A stretch of 64,000 nt of DNA, taken from positions 434,001 through 498,000 of the forward strand of contig NZ_CABHMS010000002.1 of the NCBI RefSeq assembly GCF_902167635.1, in the 5' to 3' direction. The notes under the pieces are model-generated. The model searched no databases, was not told where the DNA came from, and saw nothing but the letters and a program-made list of their open reading frames with translations. Below are positions 47,301-56,500 of the stretch, piece by piece; the stretch's first letter is position 1, and every line of letters starts with the position of its first letter. The position numbers and the translations under genes are program-made. This DNA comes from Chitinophaga vietnamensis (GTDB lineage: Bacteria; Bacteroidota; Bacteroidia; Chitinophagales; Chitinophagaceae).

Positions 47301-49106
47301 GCTTTCATAGTGTTCCATGAAGGACAGGGATATGAATTGTCGATGCTGAAAGAGCTGTTGTCTAAAGAGCTGCCGCCGTACATGGTGCCGCGCCTCTTCC
47401 AGGAGCTGGGCGTACTGCCGGTGAATGCCAATGGCAAGGTAGACCGCAAGCTCCTGGCTCGGATGAATACCGCAACGGTATTCTCCGATAACGACTACGC
47501 CGCGCCGGAATCCGCGGTGGAACAGGTATTGGTGAATGCCTGGCAACAGGTACTGAAAAAAGAGCGTGTAGGCGTAACCGATAATTTTTACGAATCCGGG
47601 GGCGACTCTATCAGCGCGATACAGGTAGCCTCGCAGGTGTACAGGCATGGCTATAAAGTGGAGATCAAAGATATCATGAAGCTGCCTACCATCCGCAAGC
47701 TGGCCTATGCCTTGAAGCCGCTGAAGGCCAGCGCAGCGCAAGGCCCCGTAACCGGTACTGCGCCACTGACGCCCATCCAGGCCGATTTCTTTGCCATGCA
47801 AAAAGAAGTGCCGCATCATTATAACCAGTCGGTGATGCTGCGCTCCGCCAAACCTTTGGAAGAAACAGCGGTACGCAAAGCATGGTATGAACTGGTGAAT
47901 TATCACGATGCATTGAGAACTGTTTTTATAGATGGACAACAACATATCCGGCCTGCCGGTATAGCCGCTCCACTGCAAACCTATGATTGGCGCGGGTTGA
48001 CAGATACGGACAGTTTGCTGGAGACCACCGCCGACGCTTTACAGGCTTCCCTGGATATTGAACAAGGCCCCTTGTTGCAGGCTGCCTTGTTCCATCTCCC
48101 GCAGGGTGATCATCTCTTCCTCACCATTCATCACCTGTTGATCGATACGATATCCTGGCGTATCCTGCTGGAAGATTTTGCTACGCTGTATGAGCAAAAT
48201 GCCTCCTTGCCGGCAAAAACAGACGCTTTCAAAATCTGGGCAGAACGCCTGTTGCGTTATGCCAACAGCAGCGATTTCCGGCAGGAGATACCCTACTGGC
48301 ATGCCGTGCAACAGCAGGCGGGCAGCGCAATTCCGGCGGATACGGATGCACCGGCCATCATTGGTAACGTAACCGCCTATACGATCCGCCTGAACGAGAT
48401 CACCACCACGCAATTGACGCGGCATGCGCATAAAGCCTTCAATACAGAAATCAACGACCTGCTGGTGGCTGCGCTGGGATTAGCTACTGCCCGCACTTTC
48501 GGGCTGCCGCAATTGTCGCTGGCGATGGAAAGCCATGGCCGCCCGGATATCTTCAAAGATATTTCCGTATCGCGCACGGTGGGTTGGTTCACCGCCGAAT
48601 ACCCTGTGGTCCTGCCTTTGCAGCAGGTGGACAACCTGCCACTGCATATCAAACAAACGAAAGAAATATTGCACAAGGTACCGAACAATGGCATCGGTTA
48701 TGGGTTGGCCAAATACCTGACGACTAACAGCCCGCTGCGCCATGCCGCAAGACCGCAGCTGGTGTTCAACTACCTCGGCGCTACCGGCGACGACCTTCCC
48801 GATGGCGACCTGGTATTGCTGGAAGATGCGCCGGGCGCAGTAGAATCGCTCCGCAACCGCAGCGATTATCCGCTGGAACTGATCGGCTTCCTGCGGCAAC
48901 AACAGCTGGTGCTCACGCTCTATTATCACCATACGCAATTCAAAGAACAAACCATCCATCGCTGGATGCAGGCCCTGCAACAGGCTTTGGAGGAAGTAAC
49001 CGCTTTGTGTACCGGCGCCACCATACAGGAGCTTACACCCAGCGACTACGACTATAAAGATCTTTCCATAGCAGAACTGGATGAACTGAAATCCATCTTC
49101 GGCTAA
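44364..49106 (+). CDS. NRPS module C-A-T-E with N-terminal docking domain
   Basis: 1580 residues. Residues 1-60 (LHFSLSVEGDTLSLKANRKK ... IDYIRSNKDALMSYL) look like a TubC-type N-terminal docking domain, which would recruit the upstream synthetase. The C domain opens LSGLQEGMLFY, the DCL form that accepts a D-configured donor, and has HHILLDG from H210. The A domain has YGPAEASDGT; its code, DIWQVGDDGK, is not one I can assign. The T Ser is 1082 in GGDSI. An E domain follows with HHLLIDTISWRIL from H1256 and SRTVGWFTAEYP. So it takes the D-Leu chain and adds another D-residue. The neighbouring diaminobutyrate-type aminotransferase makes Dab one candidate, by inference only. Confidence 0.92.
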   Translation: MSIPEFVAHIESLHFSLSVEGDTLSLKANRKKLDKQEIDAVRQNKEIIDYIRSNKDALMSYLHTAKNKKKAEEVAALYRLSGLQEGMLFYGLYDEGTGAYINQLSCDLLQLDEAAFLKSWQHLIAQHSILRSSFYYDSFSIPVQCVYQAADVPLVKLDYRHLDEAAQAAAIKELEAADARRAFDFKKAPVMRLTLIQLPEQRHRFIWTHHHILLDGWSVSALMEEFVAAYEQLAAGRELLEEAEDRYEDYIRYIESRDKEADERFWRDYLREIEEGCLLPFVATTAERTKGTGTYGLEQLQLSAAVTASIEAYAQRHHITVNTLMQGVWACLLRHYTGRAGVTFGVTVSGRPEELPGVEHRIGMYINTLPVFTTWNPEQSATEWLQQIQAEQSQCREHQYTTLNDIQRWTGIQGDLFDTILVFENYPVSKVAAAGQSLQLENIHFREQTNYPLDIMVETSEELLISFNYNADLLDAFYVKQIRGHFEQVLMQMVDGRAQQLKDIVLITAAERQQLVHDFNQTDKPFDLSISFHHYVAHFAAQTPDKTAIIANERSLTYKELNDRVNRMAAALGAQCSIREDDFLAVFMDRSENMAAAILATWKLGGAYIPVEKKLPDNRIINILEDAGVKAVIAERALVSPALAERILLYCPLIYVDDLLLYDGDGRIPDHIFNPHSLSFSVFTSGSTGKPKGAMSEHIGMMNHALATIEYLGMDENSVLVQNASHSFDISVWQFFTAFVKGGTTLVFDDEVVNNAEEFLRRVMAHKVTVLQVVPTYLNLLLDILEKEPAQYPLPVQRLVCGGEILKPETVKRWFALYPGTVVVNDYGPAEASDGTCWYVFDQLPENMQKIPIGTSIYNMRTYIVDDYMNLCPVGVVGEVCVAGVGVGRGYIGDPEKTAAVFTNDPFADTPQRLYKTGDLARYLPDGLLEFHGRKDYQVKVNGQRIELGEIEAKLAMLPGVKDAAVIAADDANGRKYLCAFIVFHEGQGYELSMLKELLSKELPPYMVPRLFQELGVLPVNANGKVDRKLLARMNTATVFSDNDYAAPESAVEQVLVNAWQQVLKKERVGVTDNFYESGGDSISAIQVASQVYRHGYKVEIKDIMKLPTIRKLAYALKPLKASAAQGPVTGTAPLTPIQADFFAMQKEVPHHYNQSVMLRSAKPLEETAVRKAWYELVNYHDALRTVFIDGQQHIRPAGIAAPLQTYDWRGLTDTDSLLETTADALQASLDIEQGPLLQAALFHLPQGDHLFLTIHHLLIDTISWRILLEDFATLYEQNASLPAKTDAFKIWAERLLRYANSSDFRQEIPYWHAVQQQAGSAIPADTDAPAIIGNVTAYTIRLNEITTTQLTRHAHKAFNTEINDLLVAALGLATARTFGLPQLSLAMESHGRPDIFKDISVSRTVGWFTAEYPVVLPLQQVDNLPLHIKQTKEILHKVPNNGIGYGLAKYLTTNSPLRHAARPQLVFNYLGATGDDLPDGDLVLLEDAPGAVESLRNRSDYPLELIGFLRQQQLVLTLYYHHTQFKEQTIHRWMQALQQALEEVTALCTGATIQELTPSDYDYKDLSIAELDELKSIFG

Positions 49107-49111
49107 ATCCA

Positions 49112-49143
49112 TAAATCCGTAAATCAAAAAATCCATAAATCAA
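49112..49143 (+). repeat. AAATCC-unit repeat in a 43-bp operon gap
   Basis: AAATCCGTAAATC followed by AAAAAATCCATAAATCA, just before the aminotransferase start. It is nearly the same unit as the inverted pair at 15595-15691, in a different genomic position, pointing to a dispersed short repeat. Confidence 0.6.
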
Positions 49144-49149
49144 TATCCC

Positions 49150-50556
49150 ATGTCCCGCTTTACAAAGTTTCACCTGGCTGAACAACCCAAGATAGTTACC
49201 CAAAGCATTCCCGGCGCTCGCTCACAGGAATTGTTGGCCTTGCAGCAGCAGATAGAAGGCAGCGTAGTATCCTATCCCCGCAGCAACCCCATTGCATTTG
49301 AACGCGCCAAAGGCGCTATCGTGGAAGACGTGGACGGCAACCAGTTTATCGATTTCTTCGCCGGCGCCGGCGTGGTAAACCTCGGCCACTCCAATGAAGA
49401 AGTGCTGGCTTATGTGACTGCACAGCAGGAGAAATTGATCCATGCGCTCGACTTCCCCACAGCCAATAAATTATCTGCCATACAAAAAATATTATCACAC
49501 CTGCCAGAACATTTGCAGGATCAATATAAGGTGAGCTTTGGCGGCCCTACCGGCTCCGACGCCATAGAAGCGGCGCTCAAGCTGGCCAAGATCAAAACCG
49601 GGCGCGATACCATCATCGCCTTCACCGGCGGCTATCATGGCATGACCGCCGGCGCGCTGTCGCTCACTTCTGATACCGCTTTCCGCAACCGCCTTACCTC
49701 GCTCACACCCAACGTGCACTTTGTGCCTTACAGCTATTGCTACCGTTGCCCTTTCAAGCTCGATGAAAGCAATTGCAAGATGGCCTGTGTAGACTACCTG
49801 CGCAATGTGCTGGAAAACGGCCACTCCGGCATTCCCAAGCCGGCGGCCATTGTGATAGAGCCTATCCAGGGCGAAGGCGGTAACATCGTGCCACGTGAAG
49901 GCTATCTCGAAGCGCTGGTGAAACTGGCGCATGCCCATGATGTGCTGGTGATATTTGATGAGATACAATGCGGCTTCTTCCGCTCCGGCGAGTTCCTCGC
50001 CTGGATGCATACAGACGCCGTGCCGGATATCATCACCATCTCCAAAGGCATTGGCGGCGTGGGTTTGCCGCTGGCGGGCCTTATCTACCGTAAGGAGGTG
50101 GAAGCCTGGGGCCCTGCTGCGCATATCGGCACCTTCCGTGGTAACCAGGCTAGTCTGGCAGGTACGAACGGCGCTTTCGACTTTGTAGATAAATATAACG
50201 TGAACGAGCACACGAAAGAAGCAGGGGAGTACCTGATGGAAGGTTTACGCGCCTTGCAGGCAGACAGCGCCTACATCGGCGATGTGCGTGGCCGCGGCCT
50301 GATGATCGGCGTGGAGTTCGTAAAAGATAAAAATACCAAAGAGCCATATCCTTCGCTGGTGAAGCGTTTCAGGAGCGAATGCCTGCAACGCGGCCTCATC
50401 TTTGAAGTGGGTGGTCACTATAATAACGTCGTGCGTTTTGTACCGCCGCTGATCATCACCACCGCCATCATAGATGCGGCCCTGGCCGTGATGAAAGAAG
50501 CCCTGGAAGTGAGCACGGCTGCCCTGAAAGAAGAAGGCCGACTGGCGCTCATCTAA
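49150..50556 (+). CDS. diaminobutyrate-2-oxoglutarate-type class III aminotransferase
   Basis: 468 residues. Fold-type I PLP enzyme with the family features VSFGGPTGSDAIEAALKLAK, TGGYHGMTAGALS, IFDEIQCGFFRSGEF and the cofactor Lys299 in ISKGIGGVGLPLAG. Overall it resembles EctB/Dat enzymes, which convert aspartate semialdehyde and glutamate to L-2,4-diaminobutyrate in the cytoplasm. The FRGNQASLAGTNGA segment is also typical. It lies in the middle of the NRPS operon (43 bp after one synthetase, 27 bp before the next), as Dab-supply genes do in other lipopeptide clusters. So a Dab residue in the product is likely, though no A domain here has a Dab code I recognise. The related beta-amino acid or ornithine aminotransferases are less likely. 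Confidence 0.85.
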   Translation: MSRFTKFHLAEQPKIVTQSIPGARSQELLALQQQIEGSVVSYPRSNPIAFERAKGAIVEDVDGNQFIDFFAGAGVVNLGHSNEEVLAYVTAQQEKLIHALDFPTANKLSAIQKILSHLPEHLQDQYKVSFGGPTGSDAIEAALKLAKIKTGRDTIIAFTGGYHGMTAGALSLTSDTAFRNRLTSLTPNVHFVPYSYCYRCPFKLDESNCKMACVDYLRNVLENGHSGIPKPAAIVIEPIQGEGGNIVPREGYLEALVKLAHAHDVLVIFDEIQCGFFRSGEFLAWMHTDAVPDIITISKGIGGVGLPLAGLIYRKEVEAWGPAAHIGTFRGNQASLAGTNGAFDFVDKYNVNEHTKEAGEYLMEGLRALQADSAYIGDVRGRGLMIGVEFVKDKNTKEPYPSLVKRFRSECLQRGLIFEVGGHYNNVVRFVPPLIITTAIIDAALAVMKEALEVSTAALKEEGRLALI

Positions 50557-50583
50557 GCGTATAGCCCTGTTAAAATCTATCCC

Positions 50584-53500
50584 ATGAACGAAAAAAACAA
50601 TATCCAGAAAATATATCCGCTCACGGCCATGCAGGAGGGAATGCTGTTCCATACGCTGTATGGCGGCAATCATGCCTATTTCAACCAGGTATGCTACCGC
50701 ACGGCCGGCGCCTTACAGCCCATGCTGCTGGAACAGGCCCTGGATATACTTTCGGAGCGGCATGATATCCTGCGTACCGCTTTTGTGTATGAGAAGAACG
50801 AACGCCCCATACAGGTAGTGCTGAAGAACCGCCGCATCGGATTTTCCCTCACCGATATATCCCATCTCGATACCAAAGCCGCTAATGCCTTTGTGGCGCG
50901 CTTCCGCCAGGAAGATATCGCCCGCAGCTTCGATCTCCTCAAAGATCCGCTGATGCGCCTGGCCGTGATAAAAATGAAAGGCGATGAATATGCCTTCATC
51001 TGGAGCCACCATCACATCCTGCTGGATGGCTGGTGCATACCGGTATTGCTGAACGAGCTGGTGACCATCTATCACACGCTGGCCGCCAACAAGCCACTAC
51101 AGCTGCCGCCGCCGGTATCTTTCGCGACGTATATCCAATGGCTGGAAAAGCAGGATAAACAGGAAGCTGCCGCCTATTGGCAGCACTACCTGAACGGCTA
51201 TACGAATATTGCCGCTGTGCCGCCGGTGTTATTCCCCGGCGACAATGCCCCGCACCAGGAAACCGCTACGGAAAAATTGTCCTTCTCCCCGGAAATCACC
51301 GCGCAGCTGGAGGCCCTCGCCCGCAAGGAGCAGGTAACCATGAACGTATTGTTCCAAACGCTGTGGGGCCTGCTGGTGGCGGCTTACAACAATACTACGG
51401 ATGTAGTGTACGGCAATGTCGTATCCGGCCGCCCCTCGGATATCCCCGGTGTGGAAGAGATATTGGGCCTGTTCATCAATACCGTGCCGCTGCGCATCCG
51501 TTTTGAGCAAGCTACCCGCTTCAGTGAATTGCTGCGCCAGGTGCATCACGACAGTATCGAGAGCTTGCCCTACCATTATTCGCCACTGGCTGAAATACAG
51601 GCTGGCAGCGCGCTGAAGCGCGACCTGTTGCAACACATCATCGCGGTAGAGAACTACCCGCTGGAAGAAAGCATCAGGCAATCCGGCAGCAGCGGCGATA
51701 TTTTTGATGTGAAGGAAGTGGAGATGTTTGAACAAACCAATTACCACTTTCATATCAATGTGATGCTGGCGGCGCAGATGGAAGTGATCATGTCGTACGA
51801 CCCTTCCCGTTATACCGCGCCTTATATCAAAGGCCTGCTGCAACAGCTGGAAAGCCTGGCTGTGCAGGTATTGCGCAATGAAGATATCCCGGTGAAGCAG
51901 CTCCGGATCGAAGTGCCGGTGGAAGTTAGCGCCAGGCCCGCTTATCAGCAGGCTTATTGGAAAAGACAGCTGGCCGGCGTAGAGCCCTTACAGTTACCTA
52001 CTGACAAGGCGCGCCTGCCCCTCGCTTCCAATCACGCTGCCATAGCGGATATCATCATCCCCAAAACGATCCGCGATCATCTGGCAATCCTTTCCTTCGA
52101 CGAAAATACCACCTTGCCCATCACCTTATTGGCTGCTTTTCATGCGCTGTTGTACCGATATACCGGTCAGGATGCTGTGGCAACAGGCATTCCCGTATCG
52201 CGTGAACATGGGCTGCTGCCTTTGTGCACGCATATAAACGAAGCGCCCTTGTTCATCAACCTGTTGCAACAGGTAAAGGAACAGGTGCGTGAAGCCGCTG
52301 CACATCAGGAGATACAATTGCCCGCAGACAGCTACCGGGTTACTTTCAACTGGCCGGATGCCTTGCCCATAGCGGAACATACGGCATACGATCTGGAAGT
52401 GGCCATAAAAGACCAGGAAGAGAATATACAGGTACGCATCCTATACGCTACGGATCTTTTCACTGCCGATACCATCCATCGCATGCTGGGCCATTATCTC
52501 CGCCTGCTCGAAAGTATCAGCGCCGATCCTGCAAAGGCCGTTGCCTCCCTGCCGATGCTCAGCAGCGCCGAAGAGCAACAGCTGCTGGCCGCTTCCGCGG
52601 AAAGGACGGCCGGTTATCCCATAGATAAAACAATTGTTGACCTGATAGAAGAACAGGTGGCGTGCACGCCCGACAACATCGCCGTAACGATGGGCGCTGC
52701 ACAGCTTACCTATCGTGAATTGAATGAAAGAGCCAACCGCCTTGCACATTATCTGCGCAGCAAGGGCGTTGGCGCCGATGCATTGGTGCCGGTATGCCTG
52801 TACCGCAGCATGGATATGATCATTGCGCTGCTAGGCGTCCTCAAAGCCGGCGGCGCCTATGTGCCCATAGATCCCGAATATCCGCAGGATCGCATTGCCT
52901 TCATGCTGGAAGATACCGCTGCACCGGTAGTGGTAACATCTGCTGATGTGGCGGCAGACATACAGACCTTTACCAATGCTGAAATTATTTTGATAGATGA
53001 ACATAGAGAACAGATCCATCAGCAAGCAGCTGCAAACCCTTCGCCGCTGGCTACGCCGGCGCACCTGGCCTATGTGATCTATACTTCCGGTTCTACCGGC
53101 AAGCCCAAAGGCGTACTGATAGAGCATCGCAACGTAGTGCGTTTGTTTGAGACCGATGCGCCCTTGTATGATTTTACAGAGAGAGACGTATGGACCATGT
53201 TCCACTCTTTCTGTTTCGACTTCTCTGTATGGGAGATGTATGGCGCGCTGTTCTATGGCGGTCGCCTGGTAATGGTACCAAAAAATATTGCGAAAGACAC
53301 CGCCGCCTTTGCCGCGCTGCTGGCCGATGAGGGCGTAACGGTGCTGAACCAGACCCCTTCTGCATTTTATGTGTTACAGGAATATATCACCGCGCAACCC
53401 ATGCCCCTGCAGGTACGCTATGTGATCTTTGGCGGCGAAGCGCTTAATCCCGCCGCCATTCGTCCCTGGAAGGCACAGTATCCTGCCTGCCGCATGATCA

Positions 53501-56500
53501 ATATGTACGGCATCACAGAAACCACGGTACACGTGACTTACCAGGAGATCAATGAACGGGAGATGGAAAGCAGCAGCAGCGTGATCGGCATGCCTATCCC
53601 TACGTTAGGGCTGTATATCCTCGACGCGCGCCTGCAACTCGCGCCCACAGGCGTGCCGGGCGAGTTGTATGTTTCCGGGGCCGGACTGGCACGCGGCTAC
53701 CTGCACCGGGACGAGCTGACGAAGGAACGATTCATTACTAACCCTTACGACCATACGAAAACAGGCCGCCTGTATAAAACTGGCGACCAGGCCCGCTGGC
53801 TGCCCGATGGCAACATCGAGTACCTGGGCCGCATCGACAACCAGGTGAAGATCCGCGGCTTCCGCATTGAATTGGGCGAGATCGAAACGGCCCTGCAACA
53901 AAGCGGTTTCGTGAAGCAGGCCGTCGTGATTGCAGACACCGATCCCGCAGGCGCTAAAAGGCTGGTAGGCTATGTATTGCCTGATGGCCCTTTCCAGCGC
54001 GAGGCTTTATTGAGCTATCTCAAAGAACGCTTGCCAGATTATATGGTGCCGGCGATCCTCATCCCGGTACCCTTCTTCCAGCTTACCTCCAACGGTAAAA
54101 CCGATCGCCGCGCCCTGCCGCATCCTGATACCGCCACGCCAGCCGTTACGGCTTATGCAGCGCCTTCCAATGACACGGAAAGCGCGCTGGCAGCCATCTG
54201 GCAGAAACTGTTGGGAGCGGAGCGTATAGGCGTTGACGATCATTTCTTTGAACTGGGCGGTCATTCCCTCTCGGCCATACGCCTCATTGCGGCGGTGAAT
54301 AAACATTTTGATACTACCATAAAGGTATCGGCCATCTTCGAATATCCAACGGTAAGATCGCTCGCCAAACATATCGCGAAAGGCAGCGCCGCTTACCAAT
54401 CCATACCAGTCGCGCCTTTGCAGCCGCATTATCCATTGTCGCACGCACAGCAGCGCCTCTGGCTCATATACCAGCTGGATGAGGAACGTAACAATTACAA
54501 TATGCCGGTGGCCTTTACATTCAAAGGAGCTTTGGACATTGCTGCCTTTAGCGCCGCATTCAACCTGCTGGTGGTAAGGCATGAAATATTACGTACCACC
54601 TTCCTCACAGAAAATGGTGAGCCGCGTCAGCAGGTGCAGCCCATCGATGCCCGCTTTGCCTTGCAGGTAGCGGATATCCGGGGAGAAGAGGTGAATGCCA
54701 AAGCTGCGGCAGTAGCGGCTGCCGCCTTCGATCTCGAACAGGCGCCATTATTCCGCGCGCAGCTCTGGCAAACAGGCGATGCGGAATATGTGTTCCTGCT
54801 GGTAGTGCATCATATCATCACGGATGCATGGTCTACCGGTATTCTCCTGCGCGACCTGATGCTGTTCTATGGCGGCATGCTGCATCATGATAATCCTTTG
54901 CCGCCGCCGCTGCCGATACAATACAAAGATTTCGCTGCCTGGGACCTGGCACAGACGGCCCTTCCGGCCTATCAGCAACACCGCCGTTACTGGCTGGATC
55001 AGTTCCGTGAACCGGTGAACATACTGGAACTGCCGGCGGATTATCCCCGTCAGTCGTCTCCTCAAAAAGGGCAGCTGGTATATGATCATCTCTCCCCTGA
55101 TCTTACCCGTCAACTGAAAAATATTGCCGCGCAGCAAGGCGTAAGCCTGTTTATGTTGCTGCTGGCGGGTTTCAAGGCATTGCTTCACCGCTATACCGGT
55201 CAGCAGGATATTGTAGTAGGCATGCCCTCCGCCGGCCGTGAACATCCTGACCTGGCAGAGCAGGCAGGGTTCTATGTGAATACTTTGCCGCTGCGCAGCC
55301 GCTTCGATGCGGACGCGCCGTTCACGCAATTGCTCGACACCGTAAAAGTGAATACACTGGCGGCTTTCGAGCATCAGCAATATCCTTTTGATACTTTGGT
55401 GGAAGAACTGGCCATCCCTCGCGAGGCCGGCCGCTCGCCTCTGTTCGATATTATGTTCGTATTGCAACAGGCAGATATCAAACAGGCGGAGCAGAGCGCT
55501 GGCTTCGACATCAGCCCATTGCCGATGCCTTCGCAAGGCACCAAGTTCGATCTCACCATCGAGTTGTGGGAAGAGGCAGAAGGGCTGCAAATGAGCTTTG
55601 AATACAATGCCGGCCTTTTCACAGCAGCCCGCATCCGCAGGATGACAGCGCATTACGCGCAATTGTTGTCGGCTGTTGTCGCTAACCTGCAATCGCCGGT
55701 AGCCCAACTGGAATACATGAGCAATGCCGAAAAGCATCACCTGCTCCACGTGCTCTCCGGCAAGTCAGACAAATTGCCCGCCGATAGTACTGTTACGAAA
55801 CTGTTTGAAGCCAGGGCGGCACAATACCCCGATGCCACAGCCGTGGCGGATGAGCAGCGTTCCTATACCTATCAGCAACTCAATGCCAAAGCTAACCAGC
55901 TGGCGGCGTATATCCGGGAACGTTATACCGGCGGCGTAGTAGCGGTGATACTGCCGCGCAGCGTGGATTTTGTAGTGGCCATACTGGCCATCCTCAAAGC
56001 GGGCGCCGCTTACCTGCCACTGGAAACAAATACGCCACAGGAACGTATCGACCTGTTATTGGCGCAAACCAATGCCGCCCTGGTGATCAATGAGGCATTT
56101 TTGAGAGATACTAACGTAGACGGCTATCCGCAGAATAACCCTGTTGATGTGCCGCTCAATGGCGATTCATTGGCCTATATCATGTTCACCTCCGGTTCTA
56201 CCGGTACGCCCAAAGGCGTGATGGTGAAGCATAAGAGCATTGTAAGACTGGTGAAGGATACTAATTACATAACCCTTTCTCCTGACGATAAAATATTGTT
56301 GACCGGCTCCTTGTCGTTCGATGCGGCCACCTTTGAAATATGGGGCGCGCTCCTCAACGGCGCGCAAGTACGCCTGATGGACCTGCTGCACCTGCTGGAT
56401 ACCGCGCAGCTGTCGCAGGCCATACAAACGCAGGGCATTACCACTATGTGGTTCACCGCCTCCTGGTTCAACCAGCTGGCGGACCAGGACCCTGCGCTCT

